A stretch of 64,000 nt of DNA. Source: Pseudomonas phenolilytica. GTDB taxonomy: Bacteria > Pseudomonadota > Gammaproteobacteria > Pseudomonadales > Pseudomonadaceae. The DNA is taken from assembly GCF_021432765.1 (NCBI RefSeq), contig NZ_CP058908.1, forward strand, positions 2,380,001 to 2,444,000, written 5' to 3'. Position numbers and translations under genes: made by a program. The notes beneath the pieces are model-generated. The model searched no databases. It saw only the letters and a list, made by a program, of their open reading frames with translations, and was not told the DNA's origin. Positions 10,135 through 19,186 of the stretch are shown piece by piece (positions within the stretch are counted from its first letter, which is position 1; each line of letters begins with the position of its first letter).

Positions 10135-11322
10135 TTATCTCTGGTACGCGGGCTGGCCCTGGTTCAGCGAAACCAGGATTTGCTCGAGCCCGAGGCTGTA
10201 GGCATCGAGCTTGCGGCGGATGATCGCGCCGCTGGCGGCGACTTCCGCTTTCAGCTGCTCGCGGTTGTCCAGGTACTCCAGCACCGCTTCCAGTGCGCTG
10301 GCGGTCGACTCGGTCTTGAGGTCCACCACGCGGTGGTAGTCGAGCGACTGGTAGAGTCCGGAGAATTTGCGGCTATAGGCCAGCGGCACCACCGGCACGC
10401 CGGCAGAGAAGGCGGCGATGGTTGCGTGCATGCGCGCGCCGACGAAGAAGTCCAGCCCGCTGATGTACGACTTTGCCTCGATCGGCCCCTTGAAGCGCGG
10501 CGCCAGTTTCAGCTCCGGATAACGCTGCTGCAGTTGCAGGGATACCGTGTAGTCGTCTTCGGCGGGAAAGCCGATGGGGATCACGTGCGGCACCAGATGC
10601 ACCTCATGGCCGCGTGCCAGCAGCGCGCGGATCAGCTCATCGGTGAGCTGCTTGTAATCGGCACGCAGGCCGAACTGGTTGGCGCTGCCTTCGTAGCCGC
10701 CGTGATGTAGCAGCGCCGAAACGCTGATGCCGATGGCCAGCCGGTCCGGCTGACGCTCGCGCACCTGGCGCTCGAAGGGAAGGTGGAAGGCGACGTCGAT
10801 CACCTCGTCACGGTTAACGATGCCGAGCTGCTTGAGCACATCGAACGACTGGTGATCGCGGGCGAACACCAGCGTGCTCTTCTTCATTACCCAGGCCGAC
10901 GCCTTGGTGCCCCAGCCCGACTTGAACGGGCCGATGGTCTGCGGCGAGAGGATCAGCGGCACCCGTGCACCCAACGCCATGCCCTTGCTCACCAGCAGCT
11001 TGATCAGCCGCTTGGCACCGTAGATATCGGAGAAGCTGTCGCCCTCGCCGATATCGAAGATCGCGTCGCACGAGGCGATCGCCCGGTACAGGCCGTGCGG
11101 GTTCTTCAGCAGGTTCTGCTCGTTGAACTCGATGAATTCGTACTTGAAGCGCTCGGTCGACGGCGGGTAATCGCAGGGGCCCGACGAACCGATGATGAGG
11201 AATTCAGGGGTGATGCCACATTTACGCGCCGCCTCGTCGATCAGCAGCATGTTGGAAATGCTCAGCGCGCCGACGCCGAGATTGCCGGAAGAGAACGAGT
11301 GCCAAAGCAGTCCGAATTTCAT
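10135..11322 (-). CDS. Polysaccharide pyruvyl transferase family protein
   Basis: 395 residues of the pyruvyl-transferase family that adds pyruvate ketals from phosphoenolpyruvate to sugars of EPS (the WcaK/CsaB/ExoV group). Motifs seen: NLGVGALSISNMLL near the N-terminus, FDIGEGDSFSDIYG, LSPQTIGPF, VFARDHQSFDVL, and the C-terminal FFVGARMHATIAAFSAGVPVV. The ATG at 11322 has GGAG at 8 nt; the in-frame GTG at 11331 would overlap that site, so the shorter form is preferred. A pyruvylated, acidic EPS is a reasonable inference. The family also contains members with other roles. Confidence 0.9.
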   Translation of the reverse strand: MKFGLLWHSFSSGNLGVGALSISNMLLIDEAARKCGITPEFLIIGSSGPCDYPPSTERFKYEFIEFNEQNLLKNPHGLYRAIASCDAIFDIGEGDSFSDIYGAKRLIKLLVSKGMALGARVPLILSPQTIGPFKSGWGTKASAWVMKKSTLVFARDHQSFDVLKQLGIVNRDEVIDVAFHLPFERQVRERQPDRLAIGISVSALLHHGGYEGSANQFGLRADYKQLTDELIRALLARGHEVHLVPHVIPIGFPAEDDYTVSLQLQQRYPELKLAPRFKGPIEAKSYISGLDFFVGARMHATIAAFSAGVPVVPLAYSRKFSGLYQSLDYHRVVDLKTESTASALEAVLEYLDNREQLKAEVAASGAIIRRKLDAYSLGLEQILVSLNQGQPAYQR

Positions 11323-11342
11323 GTTGATCACTCCAGAAAAAG

Positions 11343-12416
11343 TCAGGGCCGGTTAGCGGGCGCGGGGCCGATGGCCGTGCAATCGTTAGCGAGGTGCTTG
11401 CGCATGAGCGCCATCTGCGGGCGGTCCTGGCCGTTGCGCGGCTCGACCGCCAGCTTGTAGCGGCCCCAGCCAGGGCCGCCGGCCCAGTAGGCGCTGGGTA
11501 TGCAGTGTTGGTTGAGGTAGGCGAGCAGGTTGTCCATGGCCACCGCCGCCTCGGGGTTGTCGTCGGGAATCCCGTATTCGCCGAGAAAGCCCTTCTGGCC
11601 GTGCTTCTGCAGCCACTCGACGAATGGCTGGGCGCGTTTCACGCCGAGCATCGGGTCGATGTTGCGGCTCTTGCCCGGCAGGTACTTACCGGAGAAGTCC
11701 TCGTCGAAATACAGGTGCGCCTCGTAGACGATGCGCCCGGCGGGGTCGTCGATCAGCAGGTTGGCGTTCACCAGCGGCCAGTGGTAGGCGCTGGCCCAGC
11801 GCTCGCCCTCGATGAAGATCAGTGTCTGCCCGTCCACCTCGCGGATGGCATCGACCGCCGCCTGCGCCGCGCCGGGCCAGAGCCCGACGGTGCCATGCGG
11901 TTCGTTCATGATGTCGTAGCCGTACAGCGCCGGATGGTCCTTGAAGCGCTCGGCGAGCTTGCGCCAGACGTCGGCGTACGCGGCGTAGGGCACCGCCGCC
12001 GAGCCGATCAGCTCGCCCTGGTAGCGGCCGTAGTTGTGCATGTCGAGGATGACTTTCTGGTCATGCTGCATGGCCAGGTCGAGGGTCTTCTTCAGCAGGC
12101 GCACCTGGTCGAAGTTCAGCCCTTCGCCCTGGCGGTGCTGCACGCGCTCCCAGAGGAACGGGAAGCGAATCAGGCGGATGCCTTGCTGACGGTAGTAGGC
12201 GAAGTGCTTTTTCTCGGGATAGAAGTAGTGCGTGCCGTTCTTGCCTGGCACGACGTGCGGTGCGAAACCGGCGCCGGACAGGTTCACGCCGATCAGGTCG
12301 ATACCGCGCTGCGCGTCCTCGGCCGCCTGCACGGGCAGGGCCACGAGCAGCAGCGCAGCGAGGGCGGCAGCCAGTCGTGTCGCCTGTTTCGGTCGCGGGC
12401 GGGAGTGGAGCGTCAT
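11343..12416 (-). CDS. Secreted glycoside hydrolase family 5 (cellulase-like)
   Basis: 357 residues with a signal peptide (LAAALAALLLVALPVQAAE) and a GH5 TIM-barrel. Seen are RFPFLWERVQ (beta-strand arginine), DMHNYGRY, the acid/base Glu in IMNEPHG (about E172) and the nucleophile Glu in FLGEYGIP (about E280); the spacing fits clan GH-A. The ATG at 12416 has AGGTG 7 nt upstream; the longer TTG start at 12440 lacks a binding site. It is probably periplasmic. Within an EPS cluster such enzymes usually trim, release or recycle the polymer made by the same locus. A beta-1,4-linked backbone is suggested but not shown. Confidence 0.9.
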   Translation of the reverse strand: MTLHSRPRPKQATRLAAALAALLLVALPVQAAEDAQRGIDLIGVNLSGAGFAPHVVPGKNGTHYFYPEKKHFAYYRQQGIRLIRFPFLWERVQHRQGEGLNFDQVRLLKKTLDLAMQHDQKVILDMHNYGRYQGELIGSAAVPYAAYADVWRKLAERFKDHPALYGYDIMNEPHGTVGLWPGAAQAAVDAIREVDGQTLIFIEGERWASAYHWPLVNANLLIDDPAGRIVYEAHLYFDEDFSGKYLPGKSRNIDPMLGVKRAQPFVEWLQKHGQKGFLGEYGIPDDNPEAAVAMDNLLAYLNQHCIPSAYWAGGPGWGRYKLAVEPRNGQDRPQMALMRKHLANDCTAIGPAPANRP

Positions 12417-12546
12417 TGCGTTACACCTGTCGATCGGCAAAAGGAGGTCCGCCGAGGCACGCAGCCTCGCAGCGGGGAACGGGAAAATTGGGCCGACTAT
12501 GCGGCGCGGACAGGCACCGCAGCCCTCGGGCCGCGGTGCCGTTGCG

Positions 12547-14760
12547 TCATTTGTTGCTTACGTATTCGTACTGGTAGTAACCGTACTCGCCGTAGGTGGA
12601 GGCTTTGCGGATCACTGCGTTGAAGATCACGCCCTTGACCAGCAGGCCGTTCTGCTCGAGGCGGCGCTTGGCGGCCTCGATTTCCTTGATGCCGTTCATG
12701 CCGTAGCGGGTGACCATCAGCGTGGTACCGGCCTGGCTGCCGACCAGTGCGGCGTCGGTGACGGCGAGGATCGGCGGCGTGTCGAAGATCACCAGGTCGT
12801 ACATGGTGCTGATTTCTTTGACGAACCGCGCGAAGTTCTCGTGCATCAGCAGTTCCGACGGGTTCGGCGGTAGCTGGCCGTGGCTGATCACGTGCAGGTT
12901 GTTCAGCTGGGTCTTCTGGATCGCATCGAACAGGGTGATGCGGCCGGAGAGGATATCGGACAGTCCCTTTTCGCCGTCGGCGCGCATGACCTTGTGCAGG
13001 TAACCCTTGCGCATGTCGGCGTCCACCAGCAGCACGCGCTTGCCGGATTGGGCGATGACCGCGGCCAGGTTGGTGGTGACGAACGACTTGCCGACCGCCG
13101 GGCTCGGACCGGTGATCATCAGCACGTTGTTCTTCGCCTCGATCATCGCGAAGTGCAGGCTGGTGCGCAGGCTGCGCATGGCTTCGGTGGCGAGATCGGC
13201 CGGGTCGTTGACCGTCAGCAGGTAGGAGGCCGTGCTCTTGTCGCGCTTGAAGTTGGCCAGGCGCTTCTCCAGACCGGCCTGCTTCTCGCTGAACGGAATC
13301 GCCGCGTAAACCGGGGTGCCCGCGCGCTCGATGTCTTCCGGGTTCTCCACGCCACGCTTGAGTGCTTCACGCACGTAGACGAACGCCACGGCGAGCAGCC
13401 CGCCGAGCAAGGTGGCGACGATGACCACCAGCGGCTTGTTCGGCTTGACCGGGTTTTCCAGATCGGCAGCGGCATGGTCGATGATGCGCACGTTGCCCAC
13501 GGTGCCGGCGCGGATGATGTCCAGCTCCTGGGTCTTGTTCAGCAGCATCGAATAGGTTTCCGACGACACTTCGACGTCGCGGTTCAGGCGCAGCAGCTCC
13601 TGCTGGGTCGACGGCAGCGTGCCGATCTGCTTCTCCAGTTCAGCCTTCTGCGTCTGCAGCTGGTTGATCTGGTTGATCAGTGCCTGGAAGTTCGGGTGCT
13701 GCCGGGTGAAGCGGCGCTCCATCTCGGTACGCTTGAGATTCTGCTCGGAAATCTGCGCTTCCAGATCGACGATGCGGTCGAGTACCGACTGGGTTTCGGC
13801 GGTGATGTCGACGGTCTTGGAACCGGTCTGGTACTTGTTCAGGGCGGTCTGAGCAGCTTCCAGCTGCTTGCGCACAGCCGGCACCTGCTCGTTGAGGAAC
13901 TCCAGGCTCTGCGTGGCTTCGGCCGCGTTGCGCGCGACGTTCTGCTCGACATAGCGCTGCGCGACTTCTTCGAGCACGCGGACCGCTTCTTCCGGGTCGG
14001 TGTCCTCCAGCGTCACGTTGACGATGCCGGACTGCTTGCCGTGCTCAGCCGCGGACAGACGCTGCTGGTAGCTTTCGGTGGTGTTGTAGGTGCGGTTCTT
14101 GATCACCGTGAAGGTGGTGCCGGGACGGGCGATCAGCTTTTCCACGTTGACGCGGAATTCCTCGGTTTCCACCGGCTCGCCGACCACGCCCTGGACCACG
14201 ACTTCGTCGTCCGGGTCGCGCAGGATGAAGCCGTTGTTTTCCGCTGCCTCCAGAACCAGTTCCTCGCCGTGCAGCTGGTCCGGCACGTCCAGCTGAGTGA
14301 TCTTCAGCTGTTCGCCACCCCAGGCGTACGACTCGAAGCCGTCCGGGTACCAGCCCAGCTCGCCTTCTTCCTTGGGCTCGAAGCGGCGAGCCATGAAGCC
14401 GCCGATGATCGGGAAGTGATGCGGCTCGATGATGATGTCCAGATTCAGGCTTTGTACCGCGCCACCAACCACCGAGCGCGATTTCAGCAGGGCGATCTCG
14501 GTCTGTGCCGGCGAAACCGGCGGATTGGTGTTGACCACGTCGGTCAGGCTGGGCAGGCCGTTCTTCGGTTCGATCTGGATCATCGCGCTGGCGAGATACA
14601 CCGGGGTCGACAGCAGCGCGTAGGCGATGCCCAGCGCGGCGAAGAAACCGGTGATCCCCATGATCAGCGCACGGTTGTTGAGGAAGGTGTCAAAGAGGTG
14701 GGCCAGGTCGATGTCCTTGTCCTCTTTGGTTTCATAGATCGGGCGGGGCATGGTTGTCAT
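12547..14760 (-). CDS. wzc: Wzc-type polysaccharide co-polymerase / bacterial tyrosine autokinase
   Basis: 737-residue inner-membrane protein. The N-terminus (residues 1-60) carries the Wzz domain and first membrane helix (ALIMGITGFFAALGIAYALL). A long periplasmic coiled-coil region follows, with the GNVR-type segment near residues 395-435. The second helix is near 455-475. The cytoplasmic BY-kinase domain has Walker A GPSPAVGKS near residue 550, Walker A' VLLVDADMR and Walker B LVIFDTPPI. The C-terminal tail contains six tyrosines within about 12 residues, the autophosphorylation cluster. GAAGGA precedes the ATG by 6 nt. It works with the Wzb phosphatase encoded just upstream to control chain length and export. 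Confidence 0.96.
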   Translation of the reverse strand: MTTMPRPIYETKEDKDIDLAHLFDTFLNNRALIMGITGFFAALGIAYALLSTPVYLASAMIQIEPKNGLPSLTDVVNTNPPVSPAQTEIALLKSRSVVGGAVQSLNLDIIIEPHHFPIIGGFMARRFEPKEEGELGWYPDGFESYAWGGEQLKITQLDVPDQLHGEELVLEAAENNGFILRDPDDEVVVQGVVGEPVETEEFRVNVEKLIARPGTTFTVIKNRTYNTTESYQQRLSAAEHGKQSGIVNVTLEDTDPEEAVRVLEEVAQRYVEQNVARNAAEATQSLEFLNEQVPAVRKQLEAAQTALNKYQTGSKTVDITAETQSVLDRIVDLEAQISEQNLKRTEMERRFTRQHPNFQALINQINQLQTQKAELEKQIGTLPSTQQELLRLNRDVEVSSETYSMLLNKTQELDIIRAGTVGNVRIIDHAAADLENPVKPNKPLVVIVATLLGGLLAVAFVYVREALKRGVENPEDIERAGTPVYAAIPFSEKQAGLEKRLANFKRDKSTASYLLTVNDPADLATEAMRSLRTSLHFAMIEAKNNVLMITGPSPAVGKSFVTTNLAAVIAQSGKRVLLVDADMRKGYLHKVMRADGEKGLSDILSGRITLFDAIQKTQLNNLHVISHGQLPPNPSELLMHENFARFVKEISTMYDLVIFDTPPILAVTDAALVGSQAGTTLMVTRYGMNGIKEIEAAKRRLEQNGLLVKGVIFNAVIRKASTYGEYGYYQYEYVSNK

Positions 14761-14775
14761 CGAAGTTCCTTCTTC

Positions 14776-15213
14776 TTATTTCAGGTAAGGAAGCCAGCTT
14801 TCGACGGCTTGCGTCAGAAGCGTGTGTACGTGTTCAAAGGCGGGCCGGGACTGGCGATAGGGATCGGGGATCTCTAGCTCGTCCTGCCACTTGCCGATCA
14901 GGAATGTCTTGCCATGCACTTCCGGCGCGATCTGGCGGATATGCTGGATATGGCTGTGCTCCATCGCCAGGATGAGGTCGGCCTCGTGCAGCATGTGACT
15001 GTCGACCTGGCGGGCGCGGTGGGCGGTGAAGTCCAATCCGTGCTCCTGCAGTACGTCATGCGCGGTTTTGTCCATCGGGTTACCTACTAATGCACCGATA
15101 CCTGCCGAACCGATCGTCAGGCTTTGTCCGCTGAGTCTGTGGGTCAGCAACGCCTGCGCTGTGGGGCTGCGGCAGATGTTTCCGACACAGACGATCAAGA
15201 TGTTTTCAAACAT
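14776..15213 (-). CDS. wzb: Low-molecular-weight protein-tyrosine phosphatase (Wzb-like)
   Basis: 145 residues. The catalytic P-loop CVGNICRS gives the CX5R signature with Cys9 and Arg15, and the general-acid aspartate lies in IPDPYRQ near residue 115. It is expected to dephosphorylate the tyrosine cluster of the Wzc kinase encoded 15 bp downstream, which is needed for cycling of EPS polymerisation. The phosphatase-before-kinase order is the same as in the E. coli colanic acid wza-wzb-wzc block, although here wza is elsewhere. Confidence 0.95.
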   Translation of the reverse strand: MFENILIVCVGNICRSPTAQALLTHRLSGQSLTIGSAGIGALVGNPMDKTAHDVLQEHGLDFTAHRARQVDSHMLHEADLILAMEHSHIQHIRQIAPEVHGKTFLIGKWQDELEIPDPYRQSRPAFEHVHTLLTQAVESWLPYLK

Positions 15214-15373
15214 GTGCGTTCCGCCTTTCCGGCTGGTTGCCGGCCACGGCGGAGCCCGCCGGTGCTGAACGCCAAAGTGAGATAGTGGTGGGATTCATTA
15301 GTTCCTTCCTGCCGCGCCCGCCGCGCCCTGGGCATCGCTGCCCATGAAACGCGGCCCGGCGGGCGCATGCGGA

Positions 15374-16807
15374 TCAGTAGACGTCTTTGTTGAAGAGCAG
15401 CGCCGGAACGGTGCGAAAGAGGATGTAAAGGTCGAACCAGACCGACCAGCGTTCGATGTAGTCCAGGTCGTACTCGACGCGTTTTTCGATCTTTTCGAGG
15501 GTGTCGGTTTCACCGCGATAGCCGTTGATCTGCGCCCAGCCGGTGATGCCTGGCTTGACCCGGTGGCGTGCCGAGTATTCGGCCACGGCATCCTCGAACA
15601 GCACGCCGGCGGCTTTGGTGGCAGTGGCGTGCGGACGCGGACCGACCATCGACATGCTGCCCAGGAACACGTTGATCAGCTGCGGCAGCTCGTCGAGGCT
15701 GGTCTTGCGGATGAAGCGGCCGACGCGGGTGATGCGATCGTCGTGGCGCGTGGTCTGGCGGTCGGCGTTGGCGTCGCTCTTCTCGTGGTACATCGAGCGG
15801 AACTTGAACACCTCGATCAGCCGGTTGTTGTAGCCGTAGCGCTTCTGCTTGAAGAACACCGGCCCGCGCGAGTCGAGCTTGATCGCCAGCGCGATCAGCA
15901 GCATCACCGGTGCGGCGGCCAGCAGGGCGATGCTGGACAGCACGAGGTCTTCCAGGCGCTTGAACAGCGGCGACCAGCCACGCAGCGGCAGGTCCGAGGC
16001 GATCAGCGTGGGCAGACCGGCGACTTCGGTGATGCGCTTGTTGGCGTGGCGGAAGGCGACCATGTCCGGCACCAGCAGCACGTTGACCGGCAGCTTGCGC
16101 AGTTCATTGATGACCTGGCCGATGCGGCTGTCAGCGAACCAGGGCAGGGCGACCAGCACCTGGGTGACCTTTTCCTCGCGAATCATGCGCTCCAGATCAC
16201 GGGTGTTACCCAGCAGCGGCAGGTTGCACAGTTCGCTCGGCAGGCGCTCCAGGCGGTCATCGATGAAGCCGAGCACGCCGGTGCGGATGTCGCGGTTGTG
16301 CTGCAGGTATTCGGCGACGCGCTGGCCGTTCTCCGTGCCACCGAGAATCACCGCGTTCTGCAGATACATGCCGCGCGCCATCAGACGGCGGAACAGAGCG
16401 AGCATCGCCAGACGCTCGGCACCGAACAGCACCGCGCTGGTGACGAACCAGAACGCCAGATGCTCGGTGTCCAGGTAGCTGAACAGGCCCATGCCCTGGT
16501 GCATGAAAATCAGCAGGCTGAACGCAGCGGCCCAGGCCAGCAGCATGATGCGAAAGCGCAGCAGGGTGCTGAACACTTCTTCGCTGTAGATGCCGACCGA
16601 TTGGAAGATAACGATGCTCAGCACCCCGAAGAACATCAGGAATGCACTGAACGCGCCGCCGCCAGCCGGCAGGTCCTGTAGGAACATCAGCAGCAGCAAA
16701 CCCGGCAGAATGGCCGTCAGGCCGTGGATCAGGCGGACGCTGGCGAGAAAGTAATCGACGAAACTGGGGTGAGCGTACTCAAGTGTTCCCACGGACTGTA
16801 AACGCAT
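15374..16807 (-). CDS. wcaJ: WcaJ-type undecaprenyl-phosphate sugar phosphotransferase (EPS initiating enzyme)
   Basis: 477 residues. The N-terminal half has about four membrane helices and a CoA-binding-like domain (NAVILGGTENGQRVAEYL). A further hydrophobic segment (LSSIALLAAAPVMLLIALA) leads into the cytoplasmic catalytic domain, with the family motifs KLDSRGPVFFKQKRYG, FKFRSMY and TSLDELPQLINVFLGSMSMVGPRP. These mark undecaprenyl-phosphate glucose-1-phosphate transferases. The ATG at 16807 has GGGAG 7 nt upstream; the 50-codon longer frame lacks family similarity. It is the first gene of the cluster and sets the reducing-end sugar of the repeat, probably glucose (inference from family). 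Confidence 0.93.
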   Translation of the reverse strand: MRLQSVGTLEYAHPSFVDYFLASVRLIHGLTAILPGLLLLMFLQDLPAGGGAFSAFLMFFGVLSIVIFQSVGIYSEEVFSTLLRFRIMLLAWAAAFSLLIFMHQGMGLFSYLDTEHLAFWFVTSAVLFGAERLAMLALFRRLMARGMYLQNAVILGGTENGQRVAEYLQHNRDIRTGVLGFIDDRLERLPSELCNLPLLGNTRDLERMIREEKVTQVLVALPWFADSRIGQVINELRKLPVNVLLVPDMVAFRHANKRITEVAGLPTLIASDLPLRGWSPLFKRLEDLVLSSIALLAAAPVMLLIALAIKLDSRGPVFFKQKRYGYNNRLIEVFKFRSMYHEKSDANADRQTTRHDDRITRVGRFIRKTSLDELPQLINVFLGSMSMVGPRPHATATKAAGVLFEDAVAEYSARHRVKPGITGWAQINGYRGETDTLEKIEKRVEYDLDYIERWSVWFDLYILFRTVPALLFNKDVY

Positions 16808-17185
16808 TACAAGGCTCCCTTCCTCAGCTACTACGGCTGGTCTTTGCTCGTTTCGAATCGCCGCGGCACGCACTGCCTGATGGCAGGCGGCTATCGCAAC
16901 CTCATTTAGGACAATGGCTCCGACCGTCCTCGGTGAAATGAGTTCATTGGCCCGCAAGGCTCCGCCAGGAATCTGTAAAAATTCTGTTCTGTCCTGTAAC
17001 TCGTTGATTTTTATTGGGTGTCGCTATTCCGGCGCACCCTCAAGGTTGCGCCGGAGCGGCGAGGGCTGCCGACCGGTGGCCGCACCTATCGAAGTTTTGG
17101 GTTAATCCCGAACGAGCCGCCGGCTACAACTTTCCACCGGCGCGACGGGTCTGATCTGCGTATCCGACAAGAAGGAAGCGCTTTC
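16808..17185. promoter_or_regulatory. Divergent promoter region between the EPS cluster and yegS
   Basis: A 378-bp region from which the EPS cluster (minus) and yegS (plus) diverge. It must hold the main EPS promoter. It includes an AT-rich tract around 16976-17020. I see no JUMPstart/ops element (GGCGGTAG) on the EPS strand and no convincing -24/-12 promoter. Boxes are not assigned. Confidence 0.45.
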
Positions 17186-18085
17186 ATGAGCCAGCCCAAA
17201 GCCTTGCTCATCCTGCACGGCAAGCAGTCGCTCAATGACGAGGTGCGCGCCGCCGTGGACCGGCAGCGCGAACTCGGCTGGGATCTGGCCGTGCGCGTTA
17301 CCTGGGAGGCCGGGGATGTCGAGCGGCTGGTCCGCGAGGCGCTCGACGCCGGCCATCGCCTGCTGATTGCCGGTGGCGGCGACGGCACGCTGCACGAGGT
17401 GGCCGAAGCCATGTTGCGGCATCCGGCCGACGCCAGTCTGGCGTTGCTGCCGCTGGGCAGCGCCAACGATTTCGCCCGCGCCGCGGGAATACCTTCCGAA
17501 CCGTTCGACGCGCTGGGACTGCTGGATCAGCCGGCGGTGGCGATCGACATCGGTGAAATGAACGGCAGTCCATTCGTCAACATGGCCACTGGCGGATTCG
17601 GCTCGAAGGTCACAGCTAACACCTCGGAAGATCTCAAGCGTGTGCTCGGCGGCGGTGCCTACCTGCTGACCGGGCTGACTCGCTTCGCCGAGATCCACTC
17701 TGCCTATGGTCGTTTCCGCGGACCGGATTTCGAGTGGGAGGGCGACTTCCTCGCGCTCGGCATCGGCAACGGTCGTCAGGCTGGGGGCGGGCAGCTGCTC
17801 TGCCCACAGGCGCTGGTCGATGACGGCCTGCTGGATGTCTGCATCGTGCCGGCGCCGGAGGACGCCGTGGGCACGCTGGGTACGCTGCTCAGCGGCGGGT
17901 TGCGTGGCGTCGAGGCCGTCTCGGTGAACGCGCGGTTGGCTTGGCTGGAAGTCGAGGCGCCGGAGCCGATCGACATCAATCTGGATGGCGAGCCGGTGGC
18001 CCAGGCCAACCTGCATTTCCGCGTGCGACCCGGCGCGTTACGCATGCACCTGCCGGCGGATTCGCCGCTGCTGCGTCAGGATTGA
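17186..18085 (+). CDS. yegS: YegS-like lipid kinase (diacylglycerol kinase catalytic domain)
   Basis: 299 residues, close to the family length. The nucleotide-binding motif GGGDGTLHEV lies at about residues 63-72, followed by LPLGSANDFARAAGIP, both hallmarks of the DAGK catalytic domain. The C-terminal half carries FLALGIGNGRQAGGGQLLCP and INLDGEP, typical of YegS/BmrU-type enzymes that phosphorylate diacylglycerol or phosphatidylglycerol. The ATG at 17186 follows AAGGA; the longer upstream frame has no family similarity. It is transcribed divergently from the EPS cluster and followed by cheV after 122 bp. Confidence 0.92.
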   Translation: MSQPKALLILHGKQSLNDEVRAAVDRQRELGWDLAVRVTWEAGDVERLVREALDAGHRLLIAGGGDGTLHEVAEAMLRHPADASLALLPLGSANDFARAAGIPSEPFDALGLLDQPAVAIDIGEMNGSPFVNMATGGFGSKVTANTSEDLKRVLGGGAYLLTGLTRFAEIHSAYGRFRGPDFEWEGDFLALGIGNGRQAGGGQLLCPQALVDDGLLDVCIVPAPEDAVGTLGTLLSGGLRGVEAVSVNARLAWLEVEAPEPIDINLDGEPVAQANLHFRVRPGALRMHLPADSPLLRQD

Positions 18086-18207
18086 GCCGCTGCGCGGCGG
18101 GCGAGAACGGATCTGGCGGTCGATTTCACCAGCGGATCGACATCGTGCTTAAAGGGCGCGGCAATGTGGCCGATATCACGATATCCATTTCGTCCAAGGA
18201 GCCCGCA

Positions 18208-19140
18208 ATGGCCGGCATTCTCGATTCAGTCGATCAGCGCACCCGCTTGGTGGGCCAGAACCGGCTGGAAATCCTCATGTTCCGCCTGTCCGGGCGGCAA
18301 CGGTTCGCCATCAACGTGTTCAAGGTGCAGGAAGTCGTCCAGCTGCCGAAGATGACGCTCATGCCGCATCGTCACAGCTCGGTATGCGGGGTGGTCAACC
18401 TGCGCGGTCAGACGCTGCCGGTGATCGATCTGTCGCGCGCCATCGGGCTGCGTCCGCTGGTGCCGGACGAGCGCAGCACCATCATCGTCACCGAGTACAA
18501 CCGCACGGTGCAGGCCTTCCTGGTCGGCGGCGTCGACCGCATCCTCAACCTGAACTGGGAGGAAGTGCTGCCGCCGCCGGGAACCGCCGGACGCCAGCAT
18601 TACCTCACGGCGATCACCAAGGTCGACGACGAACTGGTCGAGGTCATCGACGTGGAGAAGGTCCTGGCCGAGATCGTCCCTTACAGCACCAGCATTTCCG
18701 CCGATCGCCTGGCCGATCCGCTGCTCGAGCGCGCGCGCGGCCGCGAGGTGCTGTGCGTCGACGATTCCAGCGTCGCCCTGGCACAGCTGCGTGAAACGCT
18801 GACCCAGCTCGGCCTGACGATCCATACCGCCAGCGATGGCCTCAAGGGCCTGAATCAGCTCAAGGCCTGGGCCGACGCCGGCGAGGTGCTGACCGACAAG
18901 CTGCTGATGGTCTTCACCGATGCCGAGATGCCGGAGATGGACGGCTACCGGCTGACCACCGAGATCCGCCAGGACCCACGCATGCGCGATCTCTACGTGG
19001 TGCTGCACACCTCGCTGTCGGGCAGTTTCAACCAGGCGATGGTGCAGAAGGTCGGCTGCGACAACTTCCTCTCCAAGTTCCAGCCGGAGAAGCTGGTCGA
19101 CGTGATCCGCGAGCGTCTGCTGCGCGACGAACCGGCCTGA
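18208..19140 (+). CDS. cheV: CheV-type chemotaxis coupling/receiver protein
   Basis: 310 residues. The N-terminal CheW-like domain (about residues 20-165) has LPKMTLMPHRHSSVCGVVNL and RGQTLPVIDLSRAIGL. The C-terminal response-regulator receiver (about 175-305) has the acidic pocket VLCVDDSSVA and the phospho-acceptor Asp238 in FTDAEMPEMDGY. CheV couples receptors to CheA and adapts by phosphorylation. The ATG at 18208 has AAGGAG at 6 nt, discarding an 89-codon extension. It stands alone, without other che genes nearby. Confidence 0.95.
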   Translation: MAGILDSVDQRTRLVGQNRLEILMFRLSGRQRFAINVFKVQEVVQLPKMTLMPHRHSSVCGVVNLRGQTLPVIDLSRAIGLRPLVPDERSTIIVTEYNRTVQAFLVGGVDRILNLNWEEVLPPPGTAGRQHYLTAITKVDDELVEVIDVEKVLAEIVPYSTSISADRLADPLLERARGREVLCVDDSSVALAQLRETLTQLGLTIHTASDGLKGLNQLKAWADAGEVLTDKLLMVFTDAEMPEMDGYRLTTEIRQDPRMRDLYVVLHTSLSGSFNQAMVQKVGCDNFLSKFQPEKLVDVIRERLLRDEPA

Positions 19141-19186
19141 TCCGCTCTGCTATGCTGCTGCGCTTTCCGCTCGCTGGAGGCGCAGC

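Noticed and set aside
12880..14877. 665-codon plus-strand frame opposite wzc
   Set aside because: Shadow of the wzc coding sequence, with a His/Gln/Asp-biased composition typical of antisense frames in GC-rich genes; wzc itself has all kinase motifs.
16953..16968. Possible sigma-54 promoter for the EPS cluster (minus strand TGGC..TTGC)
   Set aside because: The GG to GC spacing is one base too short for a -24/-12 promoter and the ACG after TGGC is missing.
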